Assembly: GCA_040902845.1 (NCBI GenBank)
Contig: JBBDWM010000022.1
Coordinates: 1 to 64,000 of the forward strand
From: JALYNX01 sp040902845
GTDB lineage: Bacteria; Actinomycetota; Acidimicrobiia; Spongiisociales; ZC4RG35
Direction of reading: 5' to 3'
DNA length: 64,000 nucleotides
A model generated the notes under the pieces. The model made no database searches. It was not told the DNA's origin and saw only the letters and a program-made list of their open reading frames with translations. Shown piece by piece: positions 41,284 through 50,046 of this stretch. Numbering within the stretch: the first letter of the stretch is position 1; each line of letters opens with the position of its first letter. Position numbers and translations under genes: made by a program.

Positions 41284-41745
41284 TCAGTTGTCTGTTTCCG
41301 GGACGGCGACTACGCGGATCACCGGAAGGAGTCGGTCGGTCTTCTCTTGGTCTTTGGCGTGGCGAGGGTTTGCTTGGGCAATCCGCTGCCAGGCATCCTG
41401 TCGACGGGCACCCTCAAGCTCTTCTGGTGTCACTCGCAACCTGCGCTGCGGTAGTTCGATCCACACCTGGTCGGGATCGGCGATGTTGTAGTACCAGTCC
41501 GGGTTGTTCGCCTTACCGGCGGCCGAGGCAACAATGAGCCAGGCGTCCTGACCGTCGGGGCACCACGACACCGCGGTCTCACGCCGCTCGCCGGTTCTTC
41601 TGCCGATCGTGGTCAGGAACAGGACGTCCGCCCCCATGAACCTGTATCCCTTGCGTCGATGCCGACGGTACATCCACCCCGAAACAGGACCCCAGGAATC
41701 AGGTCCTCGGCCTCCGCGTGTGCCAGCAGCCGTATCGAAGCCCAC
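41284..41745 (-). CDS. Deazaflavin (F420)-dependent nitroreductase-like protein
   Basis: This 153-residue protein of the DDN/split-barrel family has VLFLTTIGRRTGERRETAVS, then WLIVASAAGKANNPDWYYNI and the PDQVWIELPQRRLRV strand. Mycobacterial members use F420 to reduce quinones or nitro compounds. Cofactor and substrate are inferred from family only. Confidence 0.85.
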   Translation of the reverse strand: MGFDTAAGTRGGRGPDSWGPVSGWMYRRHRRKGYRFMGADVLFLTTIGRRTGERRETAVSWCPDGQDAWLIVASAAGKANNPDWYYNIADPDQVWIELPQRRLRVTPEELEGARRQDAWQRIAQANPRHAKDQEKTDRLLPVIRVVAVPETDN

Positions 41746-42027
41746 GTGCTACCTCCTTGAATAGAGGACGACCTGCCAGGTAGCTATTGGCCCGTCCACA
41801 TTGACCACTACCGGTGTGAGAGGACCCCGGTCCCGGAGGGTGTCCTATTGGGGATTCGGACAATGGGGGCTTTGGGACCGGGAGTCCTCTCCGCGCCGGC
41901 CAACCTAGCCAACCGGGCCCATGCGTGACGGTTGGAGTGAGGGGTGGGGTCTCTCCCCCTCGTAATTGAGACGTACAGGTGTCACATGCGGCCCCGTGGC
42001 TCACAATTACGAAGGAGAGTCTCCCGT
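41746..42027. other. Intergenic region with two inverted repeats
   Basis: No gene is seen. One hairpin pairs CCGGTCCC (41827-41834) with GGGACCGG (41874-41881). A second pairs about 41951-41970 (CCCTCGTAATTGAG) with 42000-42019 (CTCACAATTACGAAGGAGAG) and lies just past the aroA stop, so it probably ends the aroA transcript. Its outer sequence matches that beside the hairpin at 20193. Confidence 0.5.
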
Positions 42028-43287
42028 TCACAGAAACTCGAGCATGTCCCAGAAGCCGGGCCAGGTCTTGTCGACCACCCCAGGGTCTCCGATCTCGATT
42101 CCCGGTTGGACCAGGCCGACGAGGGAGAACGCCATCGCGATCCGGTGGTCGCCGTAGGTATCGACCCTTGCCGGCCGCAGACCGCCGGGCCCAATCACGA
42201 GACTGTCACCCTCCACCCGGGCCTCGCCGCCCACGTTCCGCAATTGAACGCCGAGTGCCTCGAGCCGATCAGATTCCTTGTGACGCAATGAGGCGAGACC
42301 GTGGAGGCGACTCTCGCCACTGGCGAAGAGACAGGCTATGGCTACTGCCAACGCCCCGTCCGGCATCCCTGAGAGATCGACGTCGATCGGAGCGAGCGGC
42401 TCACCGCTCGATTCGACAGTGGTCGAGTCGGGCCCATCGATGACCCGGCACCCCATCTCGGCCAGCACCCCGGTGATCTGAAGATCGGGCTGGCGGGATG
42501 TGGCGCCCAAACCACTCACGGTGACCTTGCCACCCCGGATCGCAGCGGCCACCAGCGGGTAAACGGCCGAGGAGGCATCCGGCTCGACTGCGAACTCGAC
42601 AGCTCGATACCCGGTGGACTCGACATGAAACTGTTGGTCCCTGACCTCGACCTTGGCACCGAATCTGGTCATCACCTCCAAGGTCAGGTCCAGATACCCG
42701 GCCGAGCCGTGGAGGCCATCGAGCACGATCGTCAGCGGCTCCGTGGCCAGCGGTGCCACCAGGAGCAATGCGGTGGCGAACTGGCTGGTGTCCTTGGCTT
42801 TGACTCTCACGATGCCCCCACGCAGGGTTCCGGTCCCCTCGACCACCACCGGAAGACCGCCGTGATCTGATCGAACCCTCACCCCCAGCGCGACCAGCGC
42901 CTCGAGGAGACCGCCCATCGGCCGTCGCGGAAGCCGACCCTGTCCCACGATGTGGGTCGGTCCAGCGACGAGTGCGCCCAGAGCGATGAGGGATCGCGCG
43001 GTGAGACCCGACTCCCCCACATCGATCGGCTCGGAAGTCGAGGCCAAGACGCCCCCACTTCCCTCTACCGCCCAGCCGCTTTCGCCCTCGTCGACAGTCA
43101 CTCCGAGTGCGCGCAGGGCTCGCCTCGCGGCACGGGTGTCGCCCGATTCCAGTGGGTCGGCCAGTTGGGAGGTTCCGTGTGCCAACCCGGCGGCAAATAG
43201 GGAGCGGATGGTCAGAGACTTGGAACCCGGCGGCCTCACCGTCGCCTCCAGCGGGCCCGACTTCACGGTGATCAATCGGCCGCTCAC
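42028..43287 (-). CDS. aroA: 3-phosphoshikimate 1-carboxyvinyltransferase
   Basis: This EPSP synthase of the shikimate pathway joins shikimate-3-phosphate and PEP. It shows PPGSKSLTIRSLFAAGLAHG, VGESGLTARSLIALGALV, PMGGLLEALVALGV, DASSAVYPLVAAAI and the C-terminal LRHKESDRLEALGVQLR. At 419 residues it is of normal length. It overlaps the pseudouridine synthase gene upstream by 4 bases. Confidence 0.96.
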   Translation of the reverse strand: MSGRLITVKSGPLEATVRPPGSKSLTIRSLFAAGLAHGTSQLADPLESGDTRAARRALRALGVTVDEGESGWAVEGSGGVLASTSEPIDVGESGLTARSLIALGALVAGPTHIVGQGRLPRRPMGGLLEALVALGVRVRSDHGGLPVVVEGTGTLRGGIVRVKAKDTSQFATALLLVAPLATEPLTIVLDGLHGSAGYLDLTLEVMTRFGAKVEVRDQQFHVESTGYRAVEFAVEPDASSAVYPLVAAAIRGGKVTVSGLGATSRQPDLQITGVLAEMGCRVIDGPDSTTVESSGEPLAPIDVDLSGMPDGALAVAIACLFASGESRLHGLASLRHKESDRLEALGVQLRNVGGEARVEGDSLVIGPGGLRPARVDTYGDHRIAMAFSLVGLVQPGIEIGDPGVVDKTWPGFWDMLEFL

Positions 43288-44012
43288 GGATCTGGCTTCC
43301 CGGACGCCAGCAGACGGCTGACCTCCCCGATGGAGAGCAGTCTCGAATCCCCTGGCTTGAGCGACTGATCCGAGAGCGGGCCGATGGCAGTCCTCACCAG
43401 GCGAACCACTTCGTGCCCGATGGCCTCGAACATCCGGCGTATCTCGCGTTTTCGTCCCTCACCCAAGACCATCTCCACCATGGTCTCATCTTGGCGGCGG
43501 CTCACGATGCGTGCCGAAAGAGCGCTTGCCATCCCGTCGCTGAGTTCGACGCCTGTGGTCAGGCGCCGAATCTGAGCCGCAGTCGGGCGACCGGCGACCA
43601 CCGCGACGTACTTCTTCGTTATGCCATACCTGGGGTGGGTGACCCGGTTGGCGAGCTCGCCGTCGTTGGTGAGGAGGATCAGACCCTCCGAGTCGGAATC
43701 GAGGCGTCCAACCGGGTAGAGACGACGGTCGGTGGAAACGAGGTCGACGACCACGCGTCTTCCCTGGGGATCCGACGCGGTGCTGATGACACCTACCGGC
43801 TTGTACACGAGATAGGTCTCGAGCTGGGGGTTGAGAGGGATCGGAACTCCGTCGATCGTCACCAATTGTGTCGACACGTCGACCCGGTCGCCAAGACCGA
43901 TGGTGCGCCCATCGACCGCGACCCGGCCGGAGGCGATGGCCTCCTCTGCCGACCGGCGTGACATCAGCCCGGAGTTGGCGATGGCCTTCTGGGCGCGGAC
44001 GGGATCCGCCAT
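43284..44012 (-). CDS. 23S/16S rRNA pseudouridine synthase (RluB/RsuA family)
   Basis: This 242-residue enzyme has an N-terminal S4 RNA-binding domain (RAQKAIANSGLMSRRSAEEA, VDGRTIGLGDRVD) and a catalytic domain with the Asp in YPVGRLDSDSEGLILLTND. It also has RVTHPRYGITKKYVAVV and EMVLGEGRKREIRRMFEAIG. The position between scpB and aroA matches the RluB-like protein of other actinobacteria and Firmicutes. Confidence 0.94.
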   Translation of the reverse strand: MADPVRAQKAIANSGLMSRRSAEEAIASGRVAVDGRTIGLGDRVDVSTQLVTIDGVPIPLNPQLETYLVYKPVGVISTASDPQGRRVVVDLVSTDRRLYPVGRLDSDSEGLILLTNDGELANRVTHPRYGITKKYVAVVAGRPTAAQIRRLTTGVELSDGMASALSARIVSRRQDETMVEMVLGEGRKREIRRMFEAIGHEVVRLVRTAIGPLSDQSLKPGDSRLLSIGEVSRLLASGKPDP

Positions 44013-44015
44013 GAT

Positions 44016-44576
44016 TCACCCAGTCCCGGGGCGGAGGGTCTCCTCGAGGGAATCGACGATCTCGGCAGGCGGGATATGGTCGGCGAGGGGCGGCAGCTGA
44101 CTGAGCGAATCCAGCCCCAACTTCTCGAGGAGGAGATCCGTCGTCACATAAACCGCGGGGTTCCCGGGAAGATCGAGACGCTCCTTCTCCTCGATCAGCC
44201 CCAGACGCTCCAGGGTGCGGACCGCGGAGTCCGAATCCACTCCCCGAATCTCTGAGATCTGGCTCCTGGCCACGGGTTGGCGATAGGCGATCACCGACAG
44301 GGTCTCGATCGCTGCCGGTGAGAGCCTGCGAGCCGTGGCCGAGGTCGAGAACCGCTCCAGATACGGGTAGGCGTCAGGATGGGAATAGAGACGCCAGCCC
44401 CCCGCCACGGAGCGGAGGACGATGCCGGCACCCCGCTCTTCGAGGTCACGGCGCAACTCCTCGAGCAACTCTTCGACCCTCTTCTTCGGGATCTCCAGGA
44501 CCTCCGCCAGCTCCCCAACCGGCACCGGCGTCTCGGTGACGAAGAGCACGGCCTCCAAGGCGGCGGTCTCGTTCAC
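44016..44576 (-). CDS. scpB: Segregation and condensation protein B
   Basis: This 186-residue kleisin-associated subunit of the SMC-ScpAB complex has two winged-helix domains (AALEAVLFVTETPVPVGELA; LSPAAIETLSVIAYRQPVAR; SQISEIRGVDSDSAVRTLER). GTG 44576 overlaps the scpA stop as GTGA, a normal coupled start; an ATG four codons upstream is an alternative. Confidence 0.95.
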   Translation of the reverse strand: MNETAALEAVLFVTETPVPVGELAEVLEIPKKRVEELLEELRRDLEERGAGIVLRSVAGGWRLYSHPDAYPYLERFSTSATARRLSPAAIETLSVIAYRQPVARSQISEIRGVDSDSAVRTLERLGLIEEKERLDLPGNPAVYVTTDLLLEKLGLDSLSQLPPLADHIPPAEIVDSLEETLRPGTG

Positions 44577-45337
44577 GACGCAGCCCATTCCGAGGTGAGG
44601 TCGACACCGTCGATGTCCCGGTGCTCGACCCGGATCTCCCCGAGCCAGTCCTCTTGCGAGATCGCGATCAAGCCCCAGCGGGCCAACTCGAGCAGGGCCA
44701 GAAAGTATGCGGCCACCTCAACCGGGCGCTGGCAGTGCTCGGTGAGATCGTCGAAGCTGGCCATAGTGAGCTCGGCCACTCGGCTTCGCAGCTCGTCGAT
44801 AGCGGACTCCACGGAAGGGAGGTCGAGATCGAGATGATCGAGGTCGGGCTCGGCGTCCCTCCGAATGAACACCCTGAAGGCAATCGCTGCCAGACCTGCT
44901 GAGTCCACCGGAATCGTGAGGTCGGGTGCCATCACCTGGATCCGCTGGTCCACACCCGAGATCCGGGGAACATAACGATTTGCCTCATGCAGACGCCGGA
45001 GGAGGACTGCTCCCACGTCCTTGAAGGTCACACACGCCAGCAGACGGGAAAGGAGACGGTCGCGTTCCTCGAAGAGCGCCAACTCCTCGTCCATGTCGAA
45101 CTCGCTGCGGCCTGGCAACAGCGACTGAGCCTTCAATTGGATCAGAGTGGCGGCAATCAGGGTGAACTCCGACGTGACCTCGAGATCCATGCCCTTCATC
45201 TCTTCGAGAAATGAGACGTACTCGGTCACCACCTCGGTGAGCCCGACCGCGGTCACCTCGACCTGATGCTTGGAGATGAGTTGCAGCAACAGGTCCAAAG
45301 GCCCTTCGAACACCGTGGTTTTGACATGAAACGACAT
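44573..45337 (-). CDS. scpA: Segregation and condensation protein A (kleisin)
   Basis: This 254-residue kleisin bridges the SMC heads. It has the N-terminal VFEGPLDLLLQLISKHQVEV, then YVSFLEEMKGMDLEVTSEF, LIQLKAQSLLPG, and a C-terminal winged helix (EVAAYFLALLELARWGLIAI). ATG 45337 (SFHVKTTVFEGP) is chosen since homologues start there; the longer upstream frame is not conserved-looking. Confidence 0.95.
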   Translation of the reverse strand: MSFHVKTTVFEGPLDLLLQLISKHQVEVTAVGLTEVVTEYVSFLEEMKGMDLEVTSEFTLIAATLIQLKAQSLLPGRSEFDMDEELALFEERDRLLSRLLACVTFKDVGAVLLRRLHEANRYVPRISGVDQRIQVMAPDLTIPVDSAGLAAIAFRVFIRRDAEPDLDHLDLDLPSVESAIDELRSRVAELTMASFDDLTEHCQRPVEVAAYFLALLELARWGLIAISQEDWLGEIRVEHRDIDGVDLTSEWAAS

Positions 45338-45348
45338 GAGCAACCAGA

Positions 45349-45864
45349 TCAGGATATTCCAGGGCGGTTCCTGCCCCAGGTCTTTGGTGGTTGGTCCGCC
45401 CGCTGGAGGAGATCCCAGGTGCCGGCGTCGATCGACATTGGGCGATTCCTGTGATGATGGCGGGCGAAGTCGACTATCAGCGCTTCGGCGCCGATCAGCT
45501 CCAACTCCCTCGCGGCGATCTCGCCGTGCTCCCGATAGGCGAGGAGGCGTCCATGCAACGGCACCCGACAGAGAATCAACAAGGAGGCGATGACCCGCCC
45601 GATCACCCCGAGCCGGGAATGCCGCTTTCCAACGTCGTGGAGTAGCGCGGCCCTGATCGCGATCCGATCGTCCGCTCCCGAGGCGATCATTGTCAACGCC
45701 GCCGCGTACCCGTGTCGCTGGTCCACGGTTGACTGGGCAAAGAAGATGGAGCGCTCCCCGTCGTTGAGCCAACTGCCCACCGCTGCCTGCTCCGATTCGA
45801 TGAGGGGCCGTGCCCAAAGCACATCGAAGAAGCGGCGTGTCAGGTGGCTCAGAGAGCCCGGCAC
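45349..45864 (-). CDS. HD-domain phosphohydrolase
   Basis: This 171-residue protein has an HD metal-binding motif (ALLHDVGKRHSRLG) with later His residues (YREHGEIAARELELIGAE; VDFARHHHRNRP), consistent with phosphohydrolase activity. GTG 45864 (PGSLSHLTRRFFDVLWA) begins the folded part, four bases after the DksA-like stop; the longer open frame upstream is an overlap. The substrate is unknown. Confidence 0.82.
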   Translation of the reverse strand: MPGSLSHLTRRFFDVLWARPLIESEQAAVGSWLNDGERSIFFAQSTVDQRHGYAAALTMIASGADDRIAIRAALLHDVGKRHSRLGVIGRVIASLLILCRVPLHGRLLAYREHGEIAARELELIGAEALIVDFARHHHRNRPMSIDAGTWDLLQRADQPPKTWGRNRPGIS

Positions 45865-45868
45865 TCGA

Positions 45869-46219
45869 TCAGCCTGCGACCTTTGTCTTGCAGTCGACGC
45901 ACAGAACCGACTCGGGGCGGAACTCGAGGCGCGCCGGGTCGATCTCGTTGCCACAGTTGTCACAGGTCCCATAGGTGCCGGCCTCGATGTGAGCCAGGGC
46001 CTTGTCGACATTGTCGAGCTGGCCTTTCAGCGAATCGACGAGCCCCAGGACTTCGGTTCGCTCCGCAGTCACTGCAGCGGCGTCGGCAAAGCTCCCGCCA
46101 AAATCGATATCGGCCCGAAGATCACCCGTTTCGGCAGCGCCGAGATCCTCCAACTGGTGGACGACATGAGCGCGCTCTTCTCGAAGCGCCTTCTCCGCTC
46201 TGACGATGTCAAAGGACAT
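45869..46219 (-). CDS. DksA/TraR-type zinc-finger protein
   Basis: This 116-residue protein has a long coiled-coil N-terminus (ALREERAHVVHQLEDLGAAE; LKGQLDNVDKALAHIEAGTY) and a C4 zinc finger (YGTCDNCGNEIDPARLEFRP with VLCVDCKTK). DksA-like proteins bind the RNA polymerase secondary channel. ATG 46219 has GGAG upstream and overlaps the xerD stop by one base. Confidence 0.92.
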   Translation of the reverse strand: MSFDIVRAEKALREERAHVVHQLEDLGAAETGDLRADIDFGGSFADAAAVTAERTEVLGLVDSLKGQLDNVDKALAHIEAGTYGTCDNCGNEIDPARLEFRPESVLCVDCKTKVAG

Positions 46220-47115
46220 CAACGGCTCCTTGGGTGTGCCTGGACGTAGACCTCCACGAGATGGGTAGCACTGACCTTCGTGTAGATCTGGGTAGTACTG
46301 ATCGTAGCGTGACCCAGGATTTCTTGTACGGTCCTGAGGTCGGCGCCGGCCTCAACCATGTGGGTTGCGGCGGAGTGGCGGAGTACGTGCGGTGACACCT
46401 TTGCCGGCTCGATCCCGGCCCTGGATGCGTTGGCCCGCACCACGTCGAAGGCTCCCTGGCGGGTCAGCCGCCGGCCCCGCATGTTGAGAAACAGCGGATC
46501 GCCACGCTGGCCTCTTGCGTAGAGACTGAGACGATCCGGGAGCCATCGGGCAATCGCAGTAACCGCCTTGCTCCCCAACGGCACCAATCTCTGTTTCGAC
46601 CCTTTGCCGGTGACCAGGGCCACCCGATCCTCGAGATCGACCTTCCCCAGGTCGATCCCGACCGTTTCTGAGACTCTGGCCCCGGTTCCGTAGAGGAACT
46701 CGAGCAGTGCCGAGTCACGCCGACCCTGTGTCGTCGAAAGGTCAGGAGCCTCGATGAGCCGGAATGTCTCATCGATGGTCAAGGCCTTGGGAAAGGGCTC
46801 AGGCCGACGCGGCGACTCGACGAGAAGCGTCGGATCCGCCCGACGCATGCCTTCCACCACCAGGAAGCGGTGAAGGCCACGCACCGCGGCGATCTTGCGA
46901 CTTATCGTCGACATCGCCAGGTCCCGGCTGTGCAGGTGGCTGACGAAACCCTCAACCAAGTCCTGGTCTGGCTCCCGACTCTCGAGAAAGGCCAGATACT
47001 GATCGAGGTCCCGGCGATAGGCGATGATCGTGTTCTGGGCGAGGCCCCGCTCGACGCGGAGCGCCACGAGGTACTCCGCGACACATTCAAGGAAATTCGG
47101 CGAGCCTGGGCTCAC
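46219..47115 (-). CDS. xerD: Site-specific tyrosine recombinase XerD
   Basis: This 298-residue recombinase resolves chromosome dimers at dif. The N-terminal SAM-like domain (YLVALRVERGLAQNTIIAYR) is followed by a catalytic domain with Arg in YGTGARVSETVGIDL, Lys in TGKGSKQRLVPLG, HxxR in SPHVLRHSAATHMVEAGADL, and His and nucleophile Tyr in ILGHATISTTQIYTKVSA. GTG 47115 overlaps the ald stop as GTGA. Confidence 0.94.
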   Translation of the reverse strand: MSPGSPNFLECVAEYLVALRVERGLAQNTIIAYRRDLDQYLAFLESREPDQDLVEGFVSHLHSRDLAMSTISRKIAAVRGLHRFLVVEGMRRADPTLLVESPRRPEPFPKALTIDETFRLIEAPDLSTTQGRRDSALLEFLYGTGARVSETVGIDLGKVDLEDRVALVTGKGSKQRLVPLGSKAVTAIARWLPDRLSLYARGQRGDPLFLNMRGRRLTRQGAFDVVRANASRAGIEPAKVSPHVLRHSAATHMVEAGADLRTVQEILGHATISTTQIYTKVSATHLVEVYVQAHPRSR

Positions 47116-48233
47116 CTCGAGGCGAGAGCCTCTGCGGGCGGCACGTGGGCTACTCCGAGGCTCTCGGCCACCGCCGGGTGACAAACATCGTCCCCAACCA
47201 CGTTGACACCGGCCAGGAGCTCAGGGTGAGCGGTCATGGCCTGTTTGACACCCTTGGAGGCCAGGCTGACGGCGTAACGAATGGTGGCATTGGTCAGGGC
47301 ATAGGTGGAGGTGTGGGGCACCGCTCCTGGGATGTTGCCCACCGCATAGTGGACGATGTCGTGGAGCTGATAGACCGGGTCGGTGTGGGTGGTTTCCCTC
47401 GAGGTCTCAAAGCAACCTCCCTGATCGATGGCGACATCGACGAGGACTGCACCCTTCTTCATCCTCCGGACCATGTCCTCTGTGACCAGCTTGGGCGCGG
47501 AGGCTCCCGGCACCAGGACGGTCCCGATGACGAGGTCGGCGTCCAGGACCTGCTCCTCCAAGGTGAGTTTGTTGGAATGAAGGGTCAACACCCTTCCCTG
47601 ATGCAATGAGTCCAGCCAACGGAGCTTTTCGATGTCGGTGTCCAGCACCACCACGTCGGCCTGCATCCCAATCGCGATCAGAGCGGCGTTGGATCCGGCC
47701 ATACCGCCACCGATCACCACGACCTTGCCCCGACGAACCCCGGTTACACCCCCGAGCAGCACCCCGCGCCCGCCCTGGGTCCGTTCCAGGAAATAGGCGC
47801 CAACTTGGGTGGCCATCCGGCCGGCAATCTCGGACATCGGGGCCAGCAACGGGAGGGACCGATCCGGCATTTGAACCGTCTCGTAGGCGATCGCGATGAC
47901 ATCCCGCTTCCGAAGACCGGCGGCCAATTCCGGATAGGCAGCGAGATGGAGATAGGTGAACAGGATCTGACCCGGTCTGAGCATCTCGATTTCGACCTGC
48001 TGGGGCTCTTTGACCTTGAGGATCATCTCCGCGCCGGCAAACACATCGGCGGCGGCGGGCACGATCGTGGCCCCCTGGGTCGAGAACTCCTCGTCGTGAA
48101 TGCTCGAACCGTCTCCGGCGCCCTTCTCGATGAGCACCCCGTGACCCCGATCGGTCAATTCACGAACTCCGACGGGGGTGATCGCCACCCGATGCTCGTC
48201 GGTTTTGATCTCTTTGGGCACACCGACGATCAA
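47112..48233 (-). CDS. ald: Alanine dehydrogenase
   Basis: This NAD-dependent enzyme interconverts L-alanine and pyruvate with ammonia. It has the N-terminal IVGVPKEIKTDEHRVAITP, substrate Lys in MILKVKEPQQVE, the NAD loop VVVIGGGMAGSNAALIAIG, VLVDVAIDQGGCFETSRETT and VPHTSTYALTNATIRY. At 373 residues it is standard. It is coupled to xerD downstream. Confidence 0.96.
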   Translation of the reverse strand: MIVGVPKEIKTDEHRVAITPVGVRELTDRGHGVLIEKGAGDGSSIHDEEFSTQGATIVPAAADVFAGAEMILKVKEPQQVEIEMLRPGQILFTYLHLAAYPELAAGLRKRDVIAIAYETVQMPDRSLPLLAPMSEIAGRMATQVGAYFLERTQGGRGVLLGGVTGVRRGKVVVIGGGMAGSNAALIAIGMQADVVVLDTDIEKLRWLDSLHQGRVLTLHSNKLTLEEQVLDADLVIGTVLVPGASAPKLVTEDMVRRMKKGAVLVDVAIDQGGCFETSRETTHTDPVYQLHDIVHYAVGNIPGAVPHTSTYALTNATIRYAVSLASKGVKQAMTAHPELLAGVNVVGDDVCHPAVAESLGVAHVPPAEALASR

Positions 48234-48297
48234 GGTTCGGTCCTCCTGTGGATCTTCAAATCGTGGTTCAGGCTATACGGCGGGAACGGTCCCTGCC

Positions 48298-50001
48298 TCA
48301 ATCGGCCGTCAGGTCGATGGTCTCCTTGACCGGGTGCTGGGTGCCGCGTCGCAGACGTGCCGAGGCTTCGATCAGCCCCGAGAACAACGGGTGGGGACGG
48401 TCAGGTCTGGACCGCAGCTCGGGGTGAGCCTGGGTCCCGATGAAGAACGGATGATCGACCAGTTCGATGTACTCGACGAGGTTGTCATCGGGCGAGACCC
48501 CCGAGAGTCTCATCCCGGCCGCCTCCAGATCCTTGCGGTACTTGTTGTTGACCTCCCAGCGATGGCGGTGACGCTCGTACACGAGCTCGCTTCCATAGAG
48601 CGCCCGGACCTTGGAGCCTTCGGCCAACTTGGCCGCATAGAGACCGAGGCGCATCGTTCCTCCCATCTCCTCCACGTCCTCCTGGCTGGCCATGAGGTCG
48701 ATCACGGGGTGCGGGGTCGACGCGTCGAACTCCGTGCTGTTGGCGTCGCTGAGACCAATCACATTGCGTGCCAATTCGATGACCGCGCACTGCAAACCTA
48801 GACACAGGCCAAGAAACGGCACGCCGTTCTCGCGGGCGTACCTGATCGCCTGGATCTTGCCCTCCACGCCGCGATAGCCGAACCCACCCGGGATCACGAT
48901 CCCATCCAGACCTTCGAGATAGGAGTCGGCCAACAGCCCGGTCAGCTCGTCACTGGGCACCCAACGAAGATCGAGGCGTAGACCATGCTCGGAGGCGCCG
49001 TGTTTGAGCGCCTCCACCACTGAGAGGTAGGCGTCGGGAAGGTCGACGTACTTGCCGACGATCCCGATCGTCACCGACTCGGTGGCGGAAAGGGCCTTGG
49101 CGACCATCGCACGCCAGGAATCCAAGGCCGGTGGGCCGGTGACCAGACCGAGGCGGTCACATATCACCTTGTCCAGGCCGCCCTCATGCAGGACCAAGGG
49201 AATCTCATAGATGTCGGCAACGTCGGGCGCGGCGATGACCGCCCGGGGCTCGACATCACAGAAGAGGCTGATCTTCTTGCGGACCCCTTCGTCGATCGCG
49301 CGGTCGGACCTGACGATGATCAGGTCCGGATGGATGCCCTTGCTTCGCAATTCGGCCACGGAGTGCTGGGTCGGCTTGGTCTTTAGTTCCTCGGACGTCG
49401 CGATATAGGGGACGAGAGTCACATGGACGAAGGCGACGTTCTCCCGCCCCACCTCGTTGCCGTACTGACGGATTGCCTCGAGGAAGGGAAGGCTCTCGAT
49501 GTCCCCCACGGTGCCACCGACCTCGGTGATCACCACATCGACGTCCTGTTCGCCGACCCGACGAATTCGGTCCTTGATCTCGTTGGTGATGTGTGGGATG
49601 ACCTGGACGGTGTCTCCCAGATAGTCACCTCTGCGTTCCTTCTGAATAACCGACAGATAGACCGAGCCCGAGGTGACATTGGAGGTTCGCTTCAGGTTCT
49701 CACCGGTGAAGCGCTCATAGTGGCCGAGATCGAGATCGGTCTCTCCCCCGTCGTCGGTCACGAACACCTCACCGTGCTGGAACGGGTTCATCGTGCCCGG
49801 GTCGACATTGATGTAGGGGTCGAGTTTCTGGTTGACCACCCTGAGGCCACGGGACTTGAGGAGACGTCCCAGGGAGGCGGCGGCGATTCCCTTGCCGAGG
49901 CTCGATACGACGCCCCCGGTGATAAAGACGTACTTGGTGGGAACTGGAGCGGGGGCCTCGGAACCGGGTTGGCTCTCTGGTGTGAAAAGGGGCCCGTCCA
50001 T
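48298..50001 (-). CDS. pyrG: CTP synthase
   Basis: This 567-residue amidotransferase makes CTP from UTP, ATP and glutamine. The synthase domain has KYVFITGGVVSSLGKGIAAA, LDPYINVDPGTMNPFQHGEV and ITEVGGTVGDIESLPFLEAI. The class I glutaminase domain has the nucleophile Cys in VPFLGLCLGLQCAVIE and the His-Glu pair in FIGTQAHPELRSRP. A short N-terminal extension (first ~20 residues) precedes the fold. Confidence 0.97.
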   Translation of the reverse strand: MDGPLFTPESQPGSEAPAPVPTKYVFITGGVVSSLGKGIAAASLGRLLKSRGLRVVNQKLDPYINVDPGTMNPFQHGEVFVTDDGGETDLDLGHYERFTGENLKRTSNVTSGSVYLSVIQKERRGDYLGDTVQVIPHITNEIKDRIRRVGEQDVDVVITEVGGTVGDIESLPFLEAIRQYGNEVGRENVAFVHVTLVPYIATSEELKTKPTQHSVAELRSKGIHPDLIIVRSDRAIDEGVRKKISLFCDVEPRAVIAAPDVADIYEIPLVLHEGGLDKVICDRLGLVTGPPALDSWRAMVAKALSATESVTIGIVGKYVDLPDAYLSVVEALKHGASEHGLRLDLRWVPSDELTGLLADSYLEGLDGIVIPGGFGYRGVEGKIQAIRYARENGVPFLGLCLGLQCAVIELARNVIGLSDANSTEFDASTPHPVIDLMASQEDVEEMGGTMRLGLYAAKLAEGSKVRALYGSELVYERHRHRWEVNNKYRKDLEAAGMRLSGVSPDDNLVEYIELVDHPFFIGTQAHPELRSRPDRPHPLFSGLIEASARLRRGTQHPVKETIDLTAD

Positions 50002-50046
50002 GACGGGATTTCAATGTAGCACGAGATCCCCATCTCGCCGACAACT

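Noticed and set aside
46219..47115. XerD gene as the integrase of the genomic island
   Set aside because: It lies 9 kb outside the island in a conserved operon with ald, and its sequence is that of chromosomal XerC/D.
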